A stretch of 18,963 bases of DNA from DATEAV01 sp964575425 (GCA_964575425.1 CAZNRD010000050.1:1-18963), one strand, 5' to 3'; shown: positions 7,569-15,780, numbered from the stretch's first letter. Notes: generated by a model not told the origin, from the letters alone. Program-made: numbers and translations.

Positions 7569-8642
7569 ATGCGAAGCGACCGGGAGACCAAGGAGTTCCT
7601 GACCGCGTTCTGGGGCCTGGAGGATGTGGGGCGACCGGCCTTTCAGATCAACCAGCCGGTGGATTCCGGCACGACCATGCTGGAGCGCTTCGACGACCCG
7701 GCCAAGATGCTGCGCCACCAGATCCTGGAGTTCGAGAGCAGGGGGGCTCCGGACGACGACCTCGTTCCGACCCTTTTTCCCTACCTCGGGACGGCCATAT
7801 TCCCATCGGCTTTTGGGTGCGCGGTGCGCTGGTTCGACGATCAGGACCCGTGGGCCGAGCCGGTCATCGCCGACAACCCCCGCAAGGTCTACGAGTTCGC
7901 CCAGCCCGATGTGGCCGACGGACTCCTGCGGCGTGTCCTGGAGCAGACGCGGTACCTTAGGGAGCAGACACAGGGGAGGTACCCCATCCGCATGACCGAC
8001 GTGCAAGGCCCCCTCGACGTGGCGTACCTGACCTGGCGCCACGAGGACTTCCTGCTGGCCCTGCACGATCATCCAGCGGAAGTGCACCATCTGCTCGGCA
8101 TGATCACCCGGCTCATCATCGATTTCGTCGAGGAGCAGCGCCGCGTGGCCGGCGAGTTTGTTCCCTGCCACTTCCCGCCCATCTGGATGCCCGATGGGAT
8201 GGGCATCTCCATCAGCGACGACGTCAGCACGCTGATCTCGCCCCGGCACTACGAGGCTTTCAACCTTCCGTATATCAACCAGCTCAGCGAGGCGTTCAAT
8301 GGGATCTTCATCCACACCTGCGGCGACTTCACGCACCAGCTCTCCAACCTCAGCAGGGTGCACAAGCTCCGGGGCCTGGATCTGGCCGTGGGCGAGGCGC
8401 CGTTTGCGCCAGTAGCCGAACGATTCGCCGGAAAGGTCGTCCTGAGCATGCGCCTCGGCCTCGACAAGGAGCGACGTTTTCCCGACATCCCGGCATGGAT
8501 CAAGTACGTCCTGCAGACCATGCCCACACGTCGCGGCCTCTTCCTCGTGGTCAACACCTGGTACAGCTCCCCGGGGAGCGGCCGGCCATGGGAGGGGGCC
8601 GACCTGGAAGCCGTTTGCCGGCTGGTGCACGGAACCCGATGA
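7569..8642 (+). CDS. Uroporphyrinogen decarboxylase-fold protein (MtaA/MtbA-like methyltransferase relative)
   Basis: A 357-aa protein of the URO-D/methyltransferase superfamily. The best landmark is HTCGD at 249-253, matching the HxC half of the zinc site used by MtaA/MtbA-type methylcobamide enzymes. Their C-terminal third cysteine is not obvious here: the corresponding region reads LFLVVNTWYSS (about 324-334). Zinc ligation may therefore be altered, or the activity may not be thiol methylation. It is not heme-pathway HemE, since the typical N-terminal arginine motif is missing and no heme genes are near. ATG 7569 lies 8 bp after the dehydrogenase stop; the gene overlaps the glycosidase by 4 bp. 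Members often sit in sugar gene clusters with no proven role. A corrinoid protein later in this operon makes methyl transfer plausible. Confidence 0.8.
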   Translation: MRSDRETKEFLTAFWGLEDVGRPAFQINQPVDSGTTMLERFDDPAKMLRHQILEFESRGAPDDDLVPTLFPYLGTAIFPSAFGCAVRWFDDQDPWAEPVIADNPRKVYEFAQPDVADGLLRRVLEQTRYLREQTQGRYPIRMTDVQGPLDVAYLTWRHEDFLLALHDHPAEVHHLLGMITRLIIDFVEEQRRVAGEFVPCHFPPIWMPDGMGISISDDVSTLISPRHYEAFNLPYINQLSEAFNGIFIHTCGDFTHQLSNLSRVHKLRGLDLAVGEAPFAPVAERFAGKVVLSMRLGLDKERRFPDIPAWIKYVLQTMPTRRGLFLVVNTWYSSPGSGRPWEGADLEAVCRLVHGTR

Positions 8643-10717
8643 GTGACGCGAATCTGAGCCTGCCTCCCGCCAGCCCCTCGGATCCTGCTCCATGCTCTCC
8701 CCACGTGACAGTCGAGCCGTCAGGGCTGCGTCTGGCCGACGGCTCCTTGATTCCCCTGATCAGCGGGGCCGTCCACTACTGGCGGCTCGAACCGCATGCC
8801 TGGGCAGCGATTCTCGACAGCGTGAGCGCAATGGGCTTCCGCATCATCGAGACGTACGTCCCCTGGGGAATCCACGAGGCCGAGCCTGGCCGGTACGACT
8901 TCGGCACGCACGATCCTGCGAAGGACCTGGACGCTTTCCTGACGCTCTGCCAGTCAAAGGGGCTCTTCGTATTCCTGCGACCCGGGCCCAACACTATCGC
9001 CGAACTGACCGGGTACGGCTTTCCCCAGCGGATCCTGGCCGATCCCGAGATCCAGGCCCTGACGCGGGATGGATCGGTCGCGCTCTACGACTTCCTGATC
9101 AAGCCCGGTCCGGTGCCTTCCTATGCCAGCGAGAAACTCTACACGGAGTTCGGGTCCTACCTGGATGCCGTGTTCGAAGTGGTCCGACCCCACCTGCACC
9201 CCCACGGCTGCGTGATCGGGTTTCAGGCCGAAAACGAGTTCGGCTACTTCTTCCGGCTGGCGGCGTATGATTTGGACTACTCGCCTGCCTCGGTGGCGCT
9301 GTACCGCCGGTTTCTCAAGGAGCGCTACAGCGAGGTCGGTGCGCTCAACCAGGCCTACGGCACGAAGTTCGCGGGCTTCGACGACGTGGACCCGCCAACG
9401 GGCTTCCGCGCCCGGGACCATTCGGATCTGGCCTACTACCTGGACTGGGCCCGCTATAAGGAGTACTACCTGCTCTACGGGCTCCGGCGGCTGGCCGCCA
9501 TGCTGCGTGAGCGCGGCGCTGACGGCCTGATCATCTACCACAACTACCCGGGACTAGTCACGGCGTTTCCCACAACGCCCTACAACAGCCCATTTCACCT
9601 CTCAAAGGTCGAGGAGTCGCTGGACCTGTGTGGGGTTGACAGCTATCACACCCGAGAGACCTACTGGCAGATGAGAGTCCAGGCGCAGTACCTGGCCGCC
9701 ACAAGCCGGCTCCCGTTCATACCGGAATTCGGCAGCGGCGTGTGGCCATGGGTCCGCCCCCCCCTGCCCGAGGACCTGGAGTTCTCGACCCTGGCGCTGC
9801 TGATGCACGGTGTCAAGGCTTTCAACTTCTACATGCTGGTGGAACGCGACCGGTGGGTCGGCAGTCCCATCACGCGGGACAACCGGCGGCGGGGTGGCTA
9901 CTTCGAGTTTTGCAGCCGTTTCAACGACTTCATCAAGCGAACCGGTATCCTGGGGTTCCAGAAGGTCGCCCCGGTCGTACTGGTTGCAGCGCGCGACTAC
10001 GAGCGCTTCGCCGCGGCCACGGCGATCTTCACGCCGCCCTCGCGGCAGTTCCTCAAGTTCCCGCAGCCCGAGGCGTACCTGAGTGAGGAGAGCCTTGGGT
10101 TCCGCCGTCCGATCGGCCTGGAGGCTCTTCGCTGGTGGCGAGAGTGGAACCAGGCGTTGACCTCAGCCGGCTGCACCTTCGACCTGTCGGACAGCGGGCT
10201 GCCGCTCGAGCGTCTGGCGCGGTACGCGGTGGCCGTCGTGCCTTCCTTTGACTTCATGGACCGAGACACCCAGGAGCGGTTGATTGCCTACGCACGGGGC
10301 AGGGGGACCCTGATCATTGGCCCGGAGGTTCCCTGCCTGGACGGGACGATGCTCCCGGGCTCGCTGCTGGGCGAATGCATCCCGCCGCAGGCCACGCGTG
10401 CTCGCGTCGGCCAGGGCCAGATCCTGCGTGTCGACCGGGTGCCGCCTGCCGCACAGCTCGCGCAGACCCTGGACTCGCTGGGCTGCGGGCCGTTGGCCCG
10501 GGTGAGTGACTCGAGCGTCGACCTTGTGGTGCACCGGCGCGGTTCGCGGCTGCTCTACTTCCTGGCGAACCCCACCGCCGAGGAAAGGGTCGTCTTGCTG
10601 GCCGCAGGAGGGGCCGCCATCCTAGACGACCTGTGGAGCAAGGACAGGCTGGCCGCCCAGACGATCGCCCTCGCCCCATTCAGCATCCGCGTGCTGGAGC
10701 CCATCGCCGATGATTAG
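8639..10717 (+). CDS. Beta-galactosidase-like glycoside hydrolase (clan A, GH35/GH42 type)
   Basis: A 692-aa glycosidase expected to cleave a glycoside in the cytoplasm, since no signal peptide or membrane segment is visible. The N-terminal TIM barrel has GH35-like motifs: SGAVHYWRLEP (42-52), IIETYVPWGIHEAEPGRYDF (69-88) and FLRPGPNTIAE (112-122). The acid/base glutamate is E200 (AENEFGY) and the nucleophile candidate is E363 (IPEFGSG). The later part (about 560-640) resembles the GATase-like trimerisation domain of GH42 enzymes, so assignment between GH35 and GH42 needs profile scores. ATG 8639 overlaps the previous stop (ATGA), which fixes the start. Substrate is probably a beta-galactoside or related glycoside taken up by the upstream transporter. 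Confidence 0.86.
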   Translation: MSDANLSLPPASPSDPAPCSPHVTVEPSGLRLADGSLIPLISGAVHYWRLEPHAWAAILDSVSAMGFRIIETYVPWGIHEAEPGRYDFGTHDPAKDLDAFLTLCQSKGLFVFLRPGPNTIAELTGYGFPQRILADPEIQALTRDGSVALYDFLIKPGPVPSYASEKLYTEFGSYLDAVFEVVRPHLHPHGCVIGFQAENEFGYFFRLAAYDLDYSPASVALYRRFLKERYSEVGALNQAYGTKFAGFDDVDPPTGFRARDHSDLAYYLDWARYKEYYLLYGLRRLAAMLRERGADGLIIYHNYPGLVTAFPTTPYNSPFHLSKVEESLDLCGVDSYHTRETYWQMRVQAQYLAATSRLPFIPEFGSGVWPWVRPPLPEDLEFSTLALLMHGVKAFNFYMLVERDRWVGSPITRDNRRRGGYFEFCSRFNDFIKRTGILGFQKVAPVVLVAARDYERFAAATAIFTPPSRQFLKFPQPEAYLSEESLGFRRPIGLEALRWWREWNQALTSAGCTFDLSDSGLPLERLARYAVAVVPSFDFMDRDTQERLIAYARGRGTLIIGPEVPCLDGTMLPGSLLGECIPPQATRARVGQGQILRVDRVPPAAQLAQTLDSLGCGPLARVSDSSVDLVVHRRGSRLLYFLANPTAEERVVLLAAGGAAILDDLWSKDRLAAQTIALAPFSIRVLEPIADD

Positions 10718-11525
10718 CCCTCACGTCCGTATGCTCGACCTCAATCCCCAGCAGTGGCGGCGACTGTACGACCTGTTCGCCGTGCAACCCGCACGCCGGC
10801 TGGTCCTCGTCCACGAGAACGGCCGCGTCTTGAAGGCGTTCGACACCGAAGGCGGCCTCCGCCCCGACCTGAAGGCGTTGGGCGTCGGCGATCCTGTCGC
10901 GGTGGCAGCCCATCTGCACGGGTCGGAGCGCGTGGGGCAGGTGCTGGTCCTGGAGCGCACCGCGCTCGACAGGTTCTTCTCTAACGTCCACGCCCTCTAC
11001 GATCCAGACGACGATGGCGATCGCTATTTCCAGCGCGTTCGGTTGGCCCTGGATGCTGATCCACAATTGGTGTGCTATCCTCCAGAGCCCAGCGGCCTCT
11101 ACCTAGGGGGGATCTCCTACGACACCTGGTGCCAACTCCTCGGTATGGTTCCGGACGGTCACACGCTGGTCCTGGGGGTGTTTGACGAGGGGAGCATCTG
11201 GGCGAGCTTGGTTGTCGGGATCCTCAAGGGGAAGGTCGATCTGATCACGACCTCGGACGCGGTCATGCCGGTCGAGGCGCGGATCGGCGAATGGCGGCAG
11301 GGTGCCAGCCAACTCCTCGGCCGCGTCACATCGCAGATCGGACCGCCGTTTCTGGGATTGTTCTGCGAGCGGACAGCCTTCCTGGAACTTGTCGCCAGCG
11401 AGGACAAGACCGCGCGGCTCACGGCGATGGAGACGGAAGGCCGCGTGCTCGTTGCGCCCCGTCCGGCGTGCTGCCGTGAGTGGCAGGTGACGCTTGCCGG
11501 TGTTAAGGCGAACCCCAGTACCTAG
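10710..11525 (+). CDS. Uncharacterised conserved-looking protein in the sugar operon
   Basis: A 271-aa protein that I do not recognise. It overlaps the glycosidase by 8 bp and ends 14 bp before the isomerase-like gene, with codon use like its neighbours, so it is a real operon member. It is soluble, with no signal peptide or membrane segment. Visible features are an N-terminal LNPQQWRRLYDLF helix, an acidic DPDDDGD stretch near residue 98, a central GGISYDTWCQLLG, a regular GVFDEGSIWASLVVGI segment that could be a nucleotide- or ligand-binding beta-alpha unit, and a C-terminal CC pair. ATG 10731 (MLDLNPQ) is an alternative start that avoids the overlap. No function is proposed. Confidence 0.8.
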   Translation: MISPHVRMLDLNPQQWRRLYDLFAVQPARRLVLVHENGRVLKAFDTEGGLRPDLKALGVGDPVAVAAHLHGSERVGQVLVLERTALDRFFSNVHALYDPDDDGDRYFQRVRLALDADPQLVCYPPEPSGLYLGGISYDTWCQLLGMVPDGHTLVLGVFDEGSIWASLVVGILKGKVDLITTSDAVMPVEARIGEWRQGASQLLGRVTSQIGPPFLGLFCERTAFLELVASEDKTARLTAMETEGRVLVAPRPACCREWQVTLAGVKANPST

Positions 11526-11539
11526 GAAGGAGACCTCTC

Positions 11540-12592
11540 ATGCGAATCAAGAACTCGGTGGGCATTTGGGCTTTCCAGGAGATGCCGACGCGCTTTCTGG
11601 GCGCGGGCTACCATCCGGAATACCGCAGGCTGGACATGGTCGCCCGCACGGAGAAGGTCGTCGCTGAATGCGGAACTTGGATCGACGGCCTGGAGTACCA
11701 CTACCCCAACGAGATCAACGAGCAGAACGTGGATGACATCCGCCGGGCCCTGGGCACAGACCACGACATCTACTGCATCGCCAGCGGCGCGCACACCCTC
11801 TCCAAGCACGCCCGCGGCGCATTCACCAATCCGGATCCCCGGATCCGCGCCGACGCGGTGGCCACCACCAAGAGCGGGATCGACCTGGCCGCGAGCGTGG
11901 GCGCTCACTTCATCATCTGGCCGGGGATTGAAGGCTACAACTACCCCTTCCAGTGCGACTACCGCGCCGCGTGGAGCTGGTTTCTGGGGGGGCTGTGCGA
12001 ATGCGTCGAGCACGCCAACCAGCGGGGCGTGACGATCCTGCTGGAGCACAAGAACTCGGAGCCGGCGATGAAGATCCACATGCGCGATGTCGGCATGACC
12101 CTATACGTCATTCACCGGTTGGAGGCGGGGGGAGCGGACATCTCTCACGTCAAGGTGAACCTCGACTGGCAGCACCTCATCATGAACGGTGAGCACACAC
12201 CCGAATACATCGCCCTGCTGACGGACGCCGGGATGCTGGGACACCTGCACGCCAACAGTGGCTGGGGCACCTTCGACGACGACAACATGGTAGGGGCGGA
12301 GCACTTCATGACCACCCTCGAGATCGCCAAGACCCTCCAGCAGGTGGGATACGGCAGCAAGAGCGAGCGTGTGGGATTCGACCTGTTCCCCTACACCGAG
12401 GATCCCGTGGATGCGGTGAACCAGAGCGTACTTCAGTGGGAGTTCATCTGGCACCTGGCCACCCGCATCGACGATGCCGCGCTGGCCGAGGCGCGGGCGG
12501 CGAAGGATGCCGTGAGGGCCTACCGGGTTGTCTATGCCGCCCTGGGGCTCGACCAGGAGTTCGAGGATCGGGCCGCCCGCGGCCGGAGGTAG
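11540..12592 (+). CDS. Xylose isomerase-like TIM-barrel protein (sugar isomerase/epimerase)
   Basis: A 350-aa AP-endonuclease-2/xylose-isomerase-fold protein, probably a metal-dependent aldose-ketose isomerase or epimerase. Segments resemble XylA in order: IIWPGIEGYNYPF (125-137, like the FWGGREGY motif), LLEHKNSEP (167-175), KVNLDWQH (205-212), HLHANSGWG (235-243) and FDLFPY (280-285). Metal ligand candidates are E169, D209, H237 and D281. It is shorter and more divergent than true XylA, so the substrate may not be xylose. AGGAAGGAG at 11525-11533 is a good ribosome site. It sits next to a xylulokinase-type kinase, and the pair would isomerise and phosphorylate a sugar released by the glycosidase. 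Confidence 0.82.
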   Translation: MRIKNSVGIWAFQEMPTRFLGAGYHPEYRRLDMVARTEKVVAECGTWIDGLEYHYPNEINEQNVDDIRRALGTDHDIYCIASGAHTLSKHARGAFTNPDPRIRADAVATTKSGIDLAASVGAHFIIWPGIEGYNYPFQCDYRAAWSWFLGGLCECVEHANQRGVTILLEHKNSEPAMKIHMRDVGMTLYVIHRLEAGGADISHVKVNLDWQHLIMNGEHTPEYIALLTDAGMLGHLHANSGWGTFDDDNMVGAEHFMTTLEIAKTLQQVGYGSKSERVGFDLFPYTEDPVDAVNQSVLQWEFIWHLATRIDDAALAEARAAKDAVRAYRVVYAALGLDQEFEDRAARGRR

Positions 12593-12643
12593 GGGGGCCT
12601 TGCGGGCGCTCCCCATAGGCGACCCGCGGGCCGGGAGGGAACC

Positions 12644-14182
12644 ATGCCATCACTGATGGGCGTGGATGTCGGCACGACCGGCGCCAAAGCGCTTCTCATC
12701 GGCGAGTCCGGCCGCGTGCTGGGCAGTGCTACGGCCGAGTATCCCCTCTCGACCCCCAGGGCCAACTGGTGCGAGCAGGATCCCGAGGACTGGTGGCGCG
12801 CTACGGTGCGTGTTATCCAGGCGGTGCTGTCCCAGGCCCGGGCCGCGCTGGGAGATGTCGGCGGGCTCGGCCTCACCGGGCAGATGCACGGCCTCGTCCT
12901 CCTGAATGCGGAAGGCCGAGTCCTCCGGCCCGCGATCCTGTGGAACGACCAGCGAACCGGCCCTGAGTGCGCAGCGATCACCGAGCGGATCGGGTCTTCC
13001 CGCCTGCTGGACCTCGTTTCGAACCCTGCTCTGCCCGGCTTCACCGCGCCGAAGATCCTCTGGGTGCGAGCCCACGAGCCCAAGATCTACGAGAAGGTGG
13101 TGCGGGTGCTGCTTCCCAAGGACTACGTCCGCTTCCGGCTGACCGGCGAGTTCGCCACAGAGGTGTCGGACGCCTCAGGCACCCTGCTCTTCGATGTCCG
13201 CCGGCGCGCCTGGGCTGGCGAGATGCTTCGGGCGCTTGATATCCCGCGCGAATGGCTTCCGGCATGCCACGAGTCGCCGGTGATCAGCGGGCGGGTGACG
13301 GACGGTGCCGCCCGGGCGACCGGCCTGCCGACGGGGCTGCCGGTCGCGGGCGGGGGCGGCGACCAGGCAGCGCAGGCGGTCGGGACCGGGATCGTCCGCG
13401 ATGGTTTGGTTTCGGCAACGATCGGCACGTCCGGGGTCATCTTCGCCCACACCGACGAACTGCGGCAGGAGCCCCGGGGGCTCCTTCACGCCTTCTGCCA
13501 CGCCGTTCCCGGCAGGTGGCATGTCATGGGGGTAATGCTCGCCGCCGGGGGAAGCCTCCGGTGGTTTCGCGATGCGCTCGGCCAGCCGGAGACGGCAGCG
13601 GCCCACCCCGTCGGGGTCGATCCGTACGACCTGCTGACCCAGGAGGCGGCGCGGGTGAGGCCGGGCAGCCAGGGTCTCGTGTTCCTGCCTTACCTCGCGG
13701 GTGAGCGGACACCCCACGCCGATCCGAACGCCCGGGGGGCGTTCGTGGGTCTCACCCTCGGCCACACCAAGGGCCACCTCGTTCGAGCCGTGCTGGAGGG
13801 GGTCGCGTTCGGGCTCAGAGATTCGTTAGAGCTGATGCGCGCTCTGGGCCAGAGCGCGTTCCAGGTGCGCGTTTCAGGCGGCGGAGCCCGCAGCGCGCTG
13901 TGGCAACAGATCCTGGCCGACGTCTTCGGCGTCGAGATCGTGGCCGTCAGCCCGACGGAGGGGGCGGCCTTCGGGGCGGCGTTGCTCGCTGGGGTCGGTA
14001 CCGAAATCTTCGGCAGCGTCGAGGAGGCATGCGAACGATGTGTGCGGATTGCGAGCCGTGTGACCCCTATCTCCGAGCACGTGGCGCAGTACGAGGAGCG
14101 CTATGAGCTCTACCGGTCGCTCTATCCCGCGCTGAAGCCGGCATTCGATCGCTTGGCCGGGATCGAGGGGACGGGGGAGTGA
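12644..14182 (+). CDS. xylB: Xylulokinase-type FGGY carbohydrate kinase
   Basis: A 512-aa cytosolic kinase that would use ATP to phosphorylate a ketose, classically D-xylulose to xylulose 5-phosphate. Features in order: the phosphate-1 motif DVGTTGAK (8-15), the xylulokinase signature GQMHG (79-83), WNDQRT (100-105), SDASGTLLFD (175-184), the catalytic base D240 in GGGGDQAAQAVG, and VSGGGARS near the C-terminus. Length fits XylB. ATG 12644 follows GGGAGGGA at 12633-12640; ATG 12656 is less likely. In the 51-bp gap after the isomerase-like gene, 12602-12627 can form an 8-bp stem with one bulged base. FGGY substrate range varies, so xylulose is the best guess only; the xylB symbol is by family, not proof. 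Confidence 0.9.
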   Translation: MPSLMGVDVGTTGAKALLIGESGRVLGSATAEYPLSTPRANWCEQDPEDWWRATVRVIQAVLSQARAALGDVGGLGLTGQMHGLVLLNAEGRVLRPAILWNDQRTGPECAAITERIGSSRLLDLVSNPALPGFTAPKILWVRAHEPKIYEKVVRVLLPKDYVRFRLTGEFATEVSDASGTLLFDVRRRAWAGEMLRALDIPREWLPACHESPVISGRVTDGAARATGLPTGLPVAGGGGDQAAQAVGTGIVRDGLVSATIGTSGVIFAHTDELRQEPRGLLHAFCHAVPGRWHVMGVMLAAGGSLRWFRDALGQPETAAAHPVGVDPYDLLTQEAARVRPGSQGLVFLPYLAGERTPHADPNARGAFVGLTLGHTKGHLVRAVLEGVAFGLRDSLELMRALGQSAFQVRVSGGGARSALWQQILADVFGVEIVAVSPTEGAAFGAALLAGVGTEIFGSVEEACERCVRIASRVTPISEHVAQYEERYELYRSLYPALKPAFDRLAGIEGTGE

Positions 14183-14278
14183 ACGCAGCGCCTCTGCGGT
14201 CGCATCACCCGGTGCAGAAGAAGGAAGATGTGCGGGCGTCGAAGCACACCACGTTTCTTCTCAAGGGGTGCCCATCGC

Positions 14279-14977
14279 ATGTCTGAATTGGATCTCCACG
14301 ATCTCTCGACTGCCATCATCGGAGGGAACGCCGCGCGGGCGAAGGAACTTGTCCAGGTCGCGATGGGCCGACACGTGCCTCCCGAGGAGATTGTGAACCG
14401 GTGGATGGTGCCGGCGATGGCCGAAGTCGGCGCTCGGTTCGAGCGACAGGAGTACTTCGTGCCGGAGATGCTGGTCTCCGCGCGGGCGATGCAGGCGGGG
14501 CTCACGCTCCTCAAGCCCCTCCTGGCCCAGCGGGCCGTCAGGCCGGTCGCCACCGTGGTCATCGGGACCGTCAGGGGCGACCTGCACGATGTTGGGAAGA
14601 ACCTGGTCGCGATGATGCTGGAAGGGGCAGGGTTCCAGGTGGTGGACCTGGGGGTGAACGTTCCCGCCGCGCGTTTCGTCCAGGCGGTGCGCGAGCACCG
14701 GGCGGAGATCCTAGGGATCTCGTCCCTGCTGACGACCACCATGCCCCAGATGGAGGTGGTGATCTGCGCCCTGGCGGAGGCCGGTCTGAGAGAGCGTGTG
14801 AAGGTGCTGGTGGGCGGCGCCCCAGTCACGGGTCGGTTCGCGTCGGGGATCGGCGCCGACGGGTACGGCGAGAGCGCGACCGCCGCTGTGAAGGTTGCCC
14901 GGAGCGTCCTGGGGCTTGTCGAGAGCCAGGGATCCCCGGAAGCCCCCGAAGGGCGAGCGGGAGGGTGGTCAAGGTGA
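14279..14977 (+). CDS. Corrinoid (cobalamin-binding) methyltransferase protein, MtaC/MtbC/MttC type
   Basis: A 232-aa soluble methyl-carrier protein. Residues 5-85 form the helical cap of corrinoid proteins (FVPEMLVSARAM at 60-71). The Rossmann-like B12 domain follows with the base-off motif D101-L-H103-D-V-G106, whose histidine ligates cobalt, then SSLL at 148-151 and GGAPVT at 179-184. Such proteins accept a methyl group from a substrate-specific methyltransferase and pass it to a second one. ATG 14279 follows AAGGGG at 14263-14268; the upstream in-frame ATG 14228 would add an unrelated 17-residue leader. The gene lies 96 bp after the kinase and 58 bp before a truncated URO-D-type methyltransferase, its likely partner. 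No corrinoid reactivase is in the window. Its place at the end of a sugar operon is unusual. Confidence 0.92.
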   Translation: MSELDLHDLSTAIIGGNAARAKELVQVAMGRHVPPEEIVNRWMVPAMAEVGARFERQEYFVPEMLVSARAMQAGLTLLKPLLAQRAVRPVATVVIGTVRGDLHDVGKNLVAMMLEGAGFQVVDLGVNVPAARFVQAVREHRAEILGISSLLTTTMPQMEVVICALAEAGLRERVKVLVGGAPVTGRFASGIGADGYGESATAAVKVARSVLGLVESQGSPEAPEGRAGGWSR

Positions 14978-15035
14978 GCGCCGTCCGTAGTGTTGTCGAG
15001 CGGCTGAACTGCCGTTCCAACTCGCTGGCCCGCGG

Positions 15036-15224
15036 GTGATTTCCGTGGGCTCCCGCGAACGCCTGCTCACCGCGCTCGATCACCGCGAACCCGACCGCGT
15101 GCCATTTGATCTCGGCAGCACGCAGGTCATCGGTATTCACGTCCTCGCCTACCAGAGTCTGCGCGAGTTCATGGGACTCCCGTCCGTCCCCGAGCCTGCC
15201 AACGCCGGAGTACCTGGTCAGTGA
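15036..15224 (+). pseudogene. N-terminal stub of a URO-D-family (corrinoid-dependent) methyltransferase
   Basis: Translation from GTG 15036 gives a typical URO-D/methyltransferase N-terminus: SRERLLTALDHREPDRVPFD, then GSTQVIGIHVLAYQSLREF and MGLP. Similarity ends at about 15200, after PSVPEP, and the frame stops at 15224 with 62 residues instead of the usual 340 or more. None of the three forward frames beyond shows the rest of the family (no HxCG motif), so this is truncation or replacement, not a simple frameshift. It follows the corrinoid gene by 58 bp, the normal place for its methyltransferase partner. Loss is probably linked to the insertion-sequence activity downstream. The intact URO-D-fold gene at 7569-8642 lacks this EPDRVPFD-type N-terminus and so may not replace it. 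Confidence 0.82.
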
Positions 15225-15628
15225 AGTAGGCCTCCAGCGGCTTCGTCAGGCCGGTCTCGGGGAGGCCCTGCTCCAAGGAGACGCCTCGAACTATTGGAGA
15301 GCATTGTCGAGGAAGCGGGGTGGCAAGGCAGCATCCGCATGCCCAAGACGTGTCTGGGTTCAGCCAAATCAGGGTGGAGGAGGAAAGAGCGTCAGGGCCT
15401 GCCGAACGGCCCGGGCTCTAGGCTACGCCCGGCCCGGCCTACGCAACCTTGGTCCGCCGCAGCGGGGATGCAAATTCCGTTGAAGACGCCCTCCCGGCAT
15501 CAGACCCACAGAAGACCTATGCTGGCCTGGTTGCAACCCGGTACAGGGCGACTGCTAATGAGTTGCTAATGACTATCCGGGCTCGATGATGGTCGAAACC
15601 CGCCTCAGGCAACGATTTCATCGAATGA

Positions 15629-15651
15629 CCTTCGGCTTCCCAAGCCGAAGG
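15629..15651. repeat. Perfect 10-bp stem hairpin
   Basis: CCTTCGGCTT (15629-15638) and AAGCCGAAGG (15642-15651) are exact reverse complements around a 3-nt loop. No T-tract follows on either strand, so a terminator role is weakly supported. It could be part of a decayed mobile element. Confidence 0.6.
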
Positions 15652-15755
15652 CCGGCAGAACGCCGCTCAAAGCCATCAAGTGAGTCTGATCAGAATCCTG
15701 TGCGGGGAGAAAGATTGGATGAATCCTCCCCCCGCTACCAAGCGTATCTACGAGG

Positions 15756-15780
15756 GCGGGCTGCAGAGATAGCAGCCCGC
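15756..15780. repeat. Perfect 9-bp stem hairpin
   Basis: GCGGGCTGC (15756-15764) pairs exactly with GCAGCCCGC (15772-15780) around a 7-nt loop. It is GC-rich enough to be a terminator stem, but the bases after it (TCACGTTTCC on +) give only a weak T-run. Confidence 0.55.

Noticed and set aside
7527..8693. 388-codon open frame on the minus strand
   Set aside because: Antisense shadow of the URO-D-fold gene; no motif, and the + strand gene is anchored by 4-bp overlap with the next one and the HTCGD motif.
13175..13777. 200-codon open frame on the minus strand inside the kinase gene
   Set aside because: The kinase has all FGGY motifs on the + strand; the antisense translation has no recognisable domain.
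14183..14278. Cobalamin riboswitch before the corrinoid gene
   Set aside because: The gap is only 96 bp and I see no B12-box-like sequence or suitable fold, only a 5-bp stem at 14184-14198.
15106..15569. Overlapping + strand frames after the methyltransferase stub as its continuation
   Set aside because: None shows URO-D family sequence after the GIH..AYQSLREF segment, so a single frameshift does not restore the gene.
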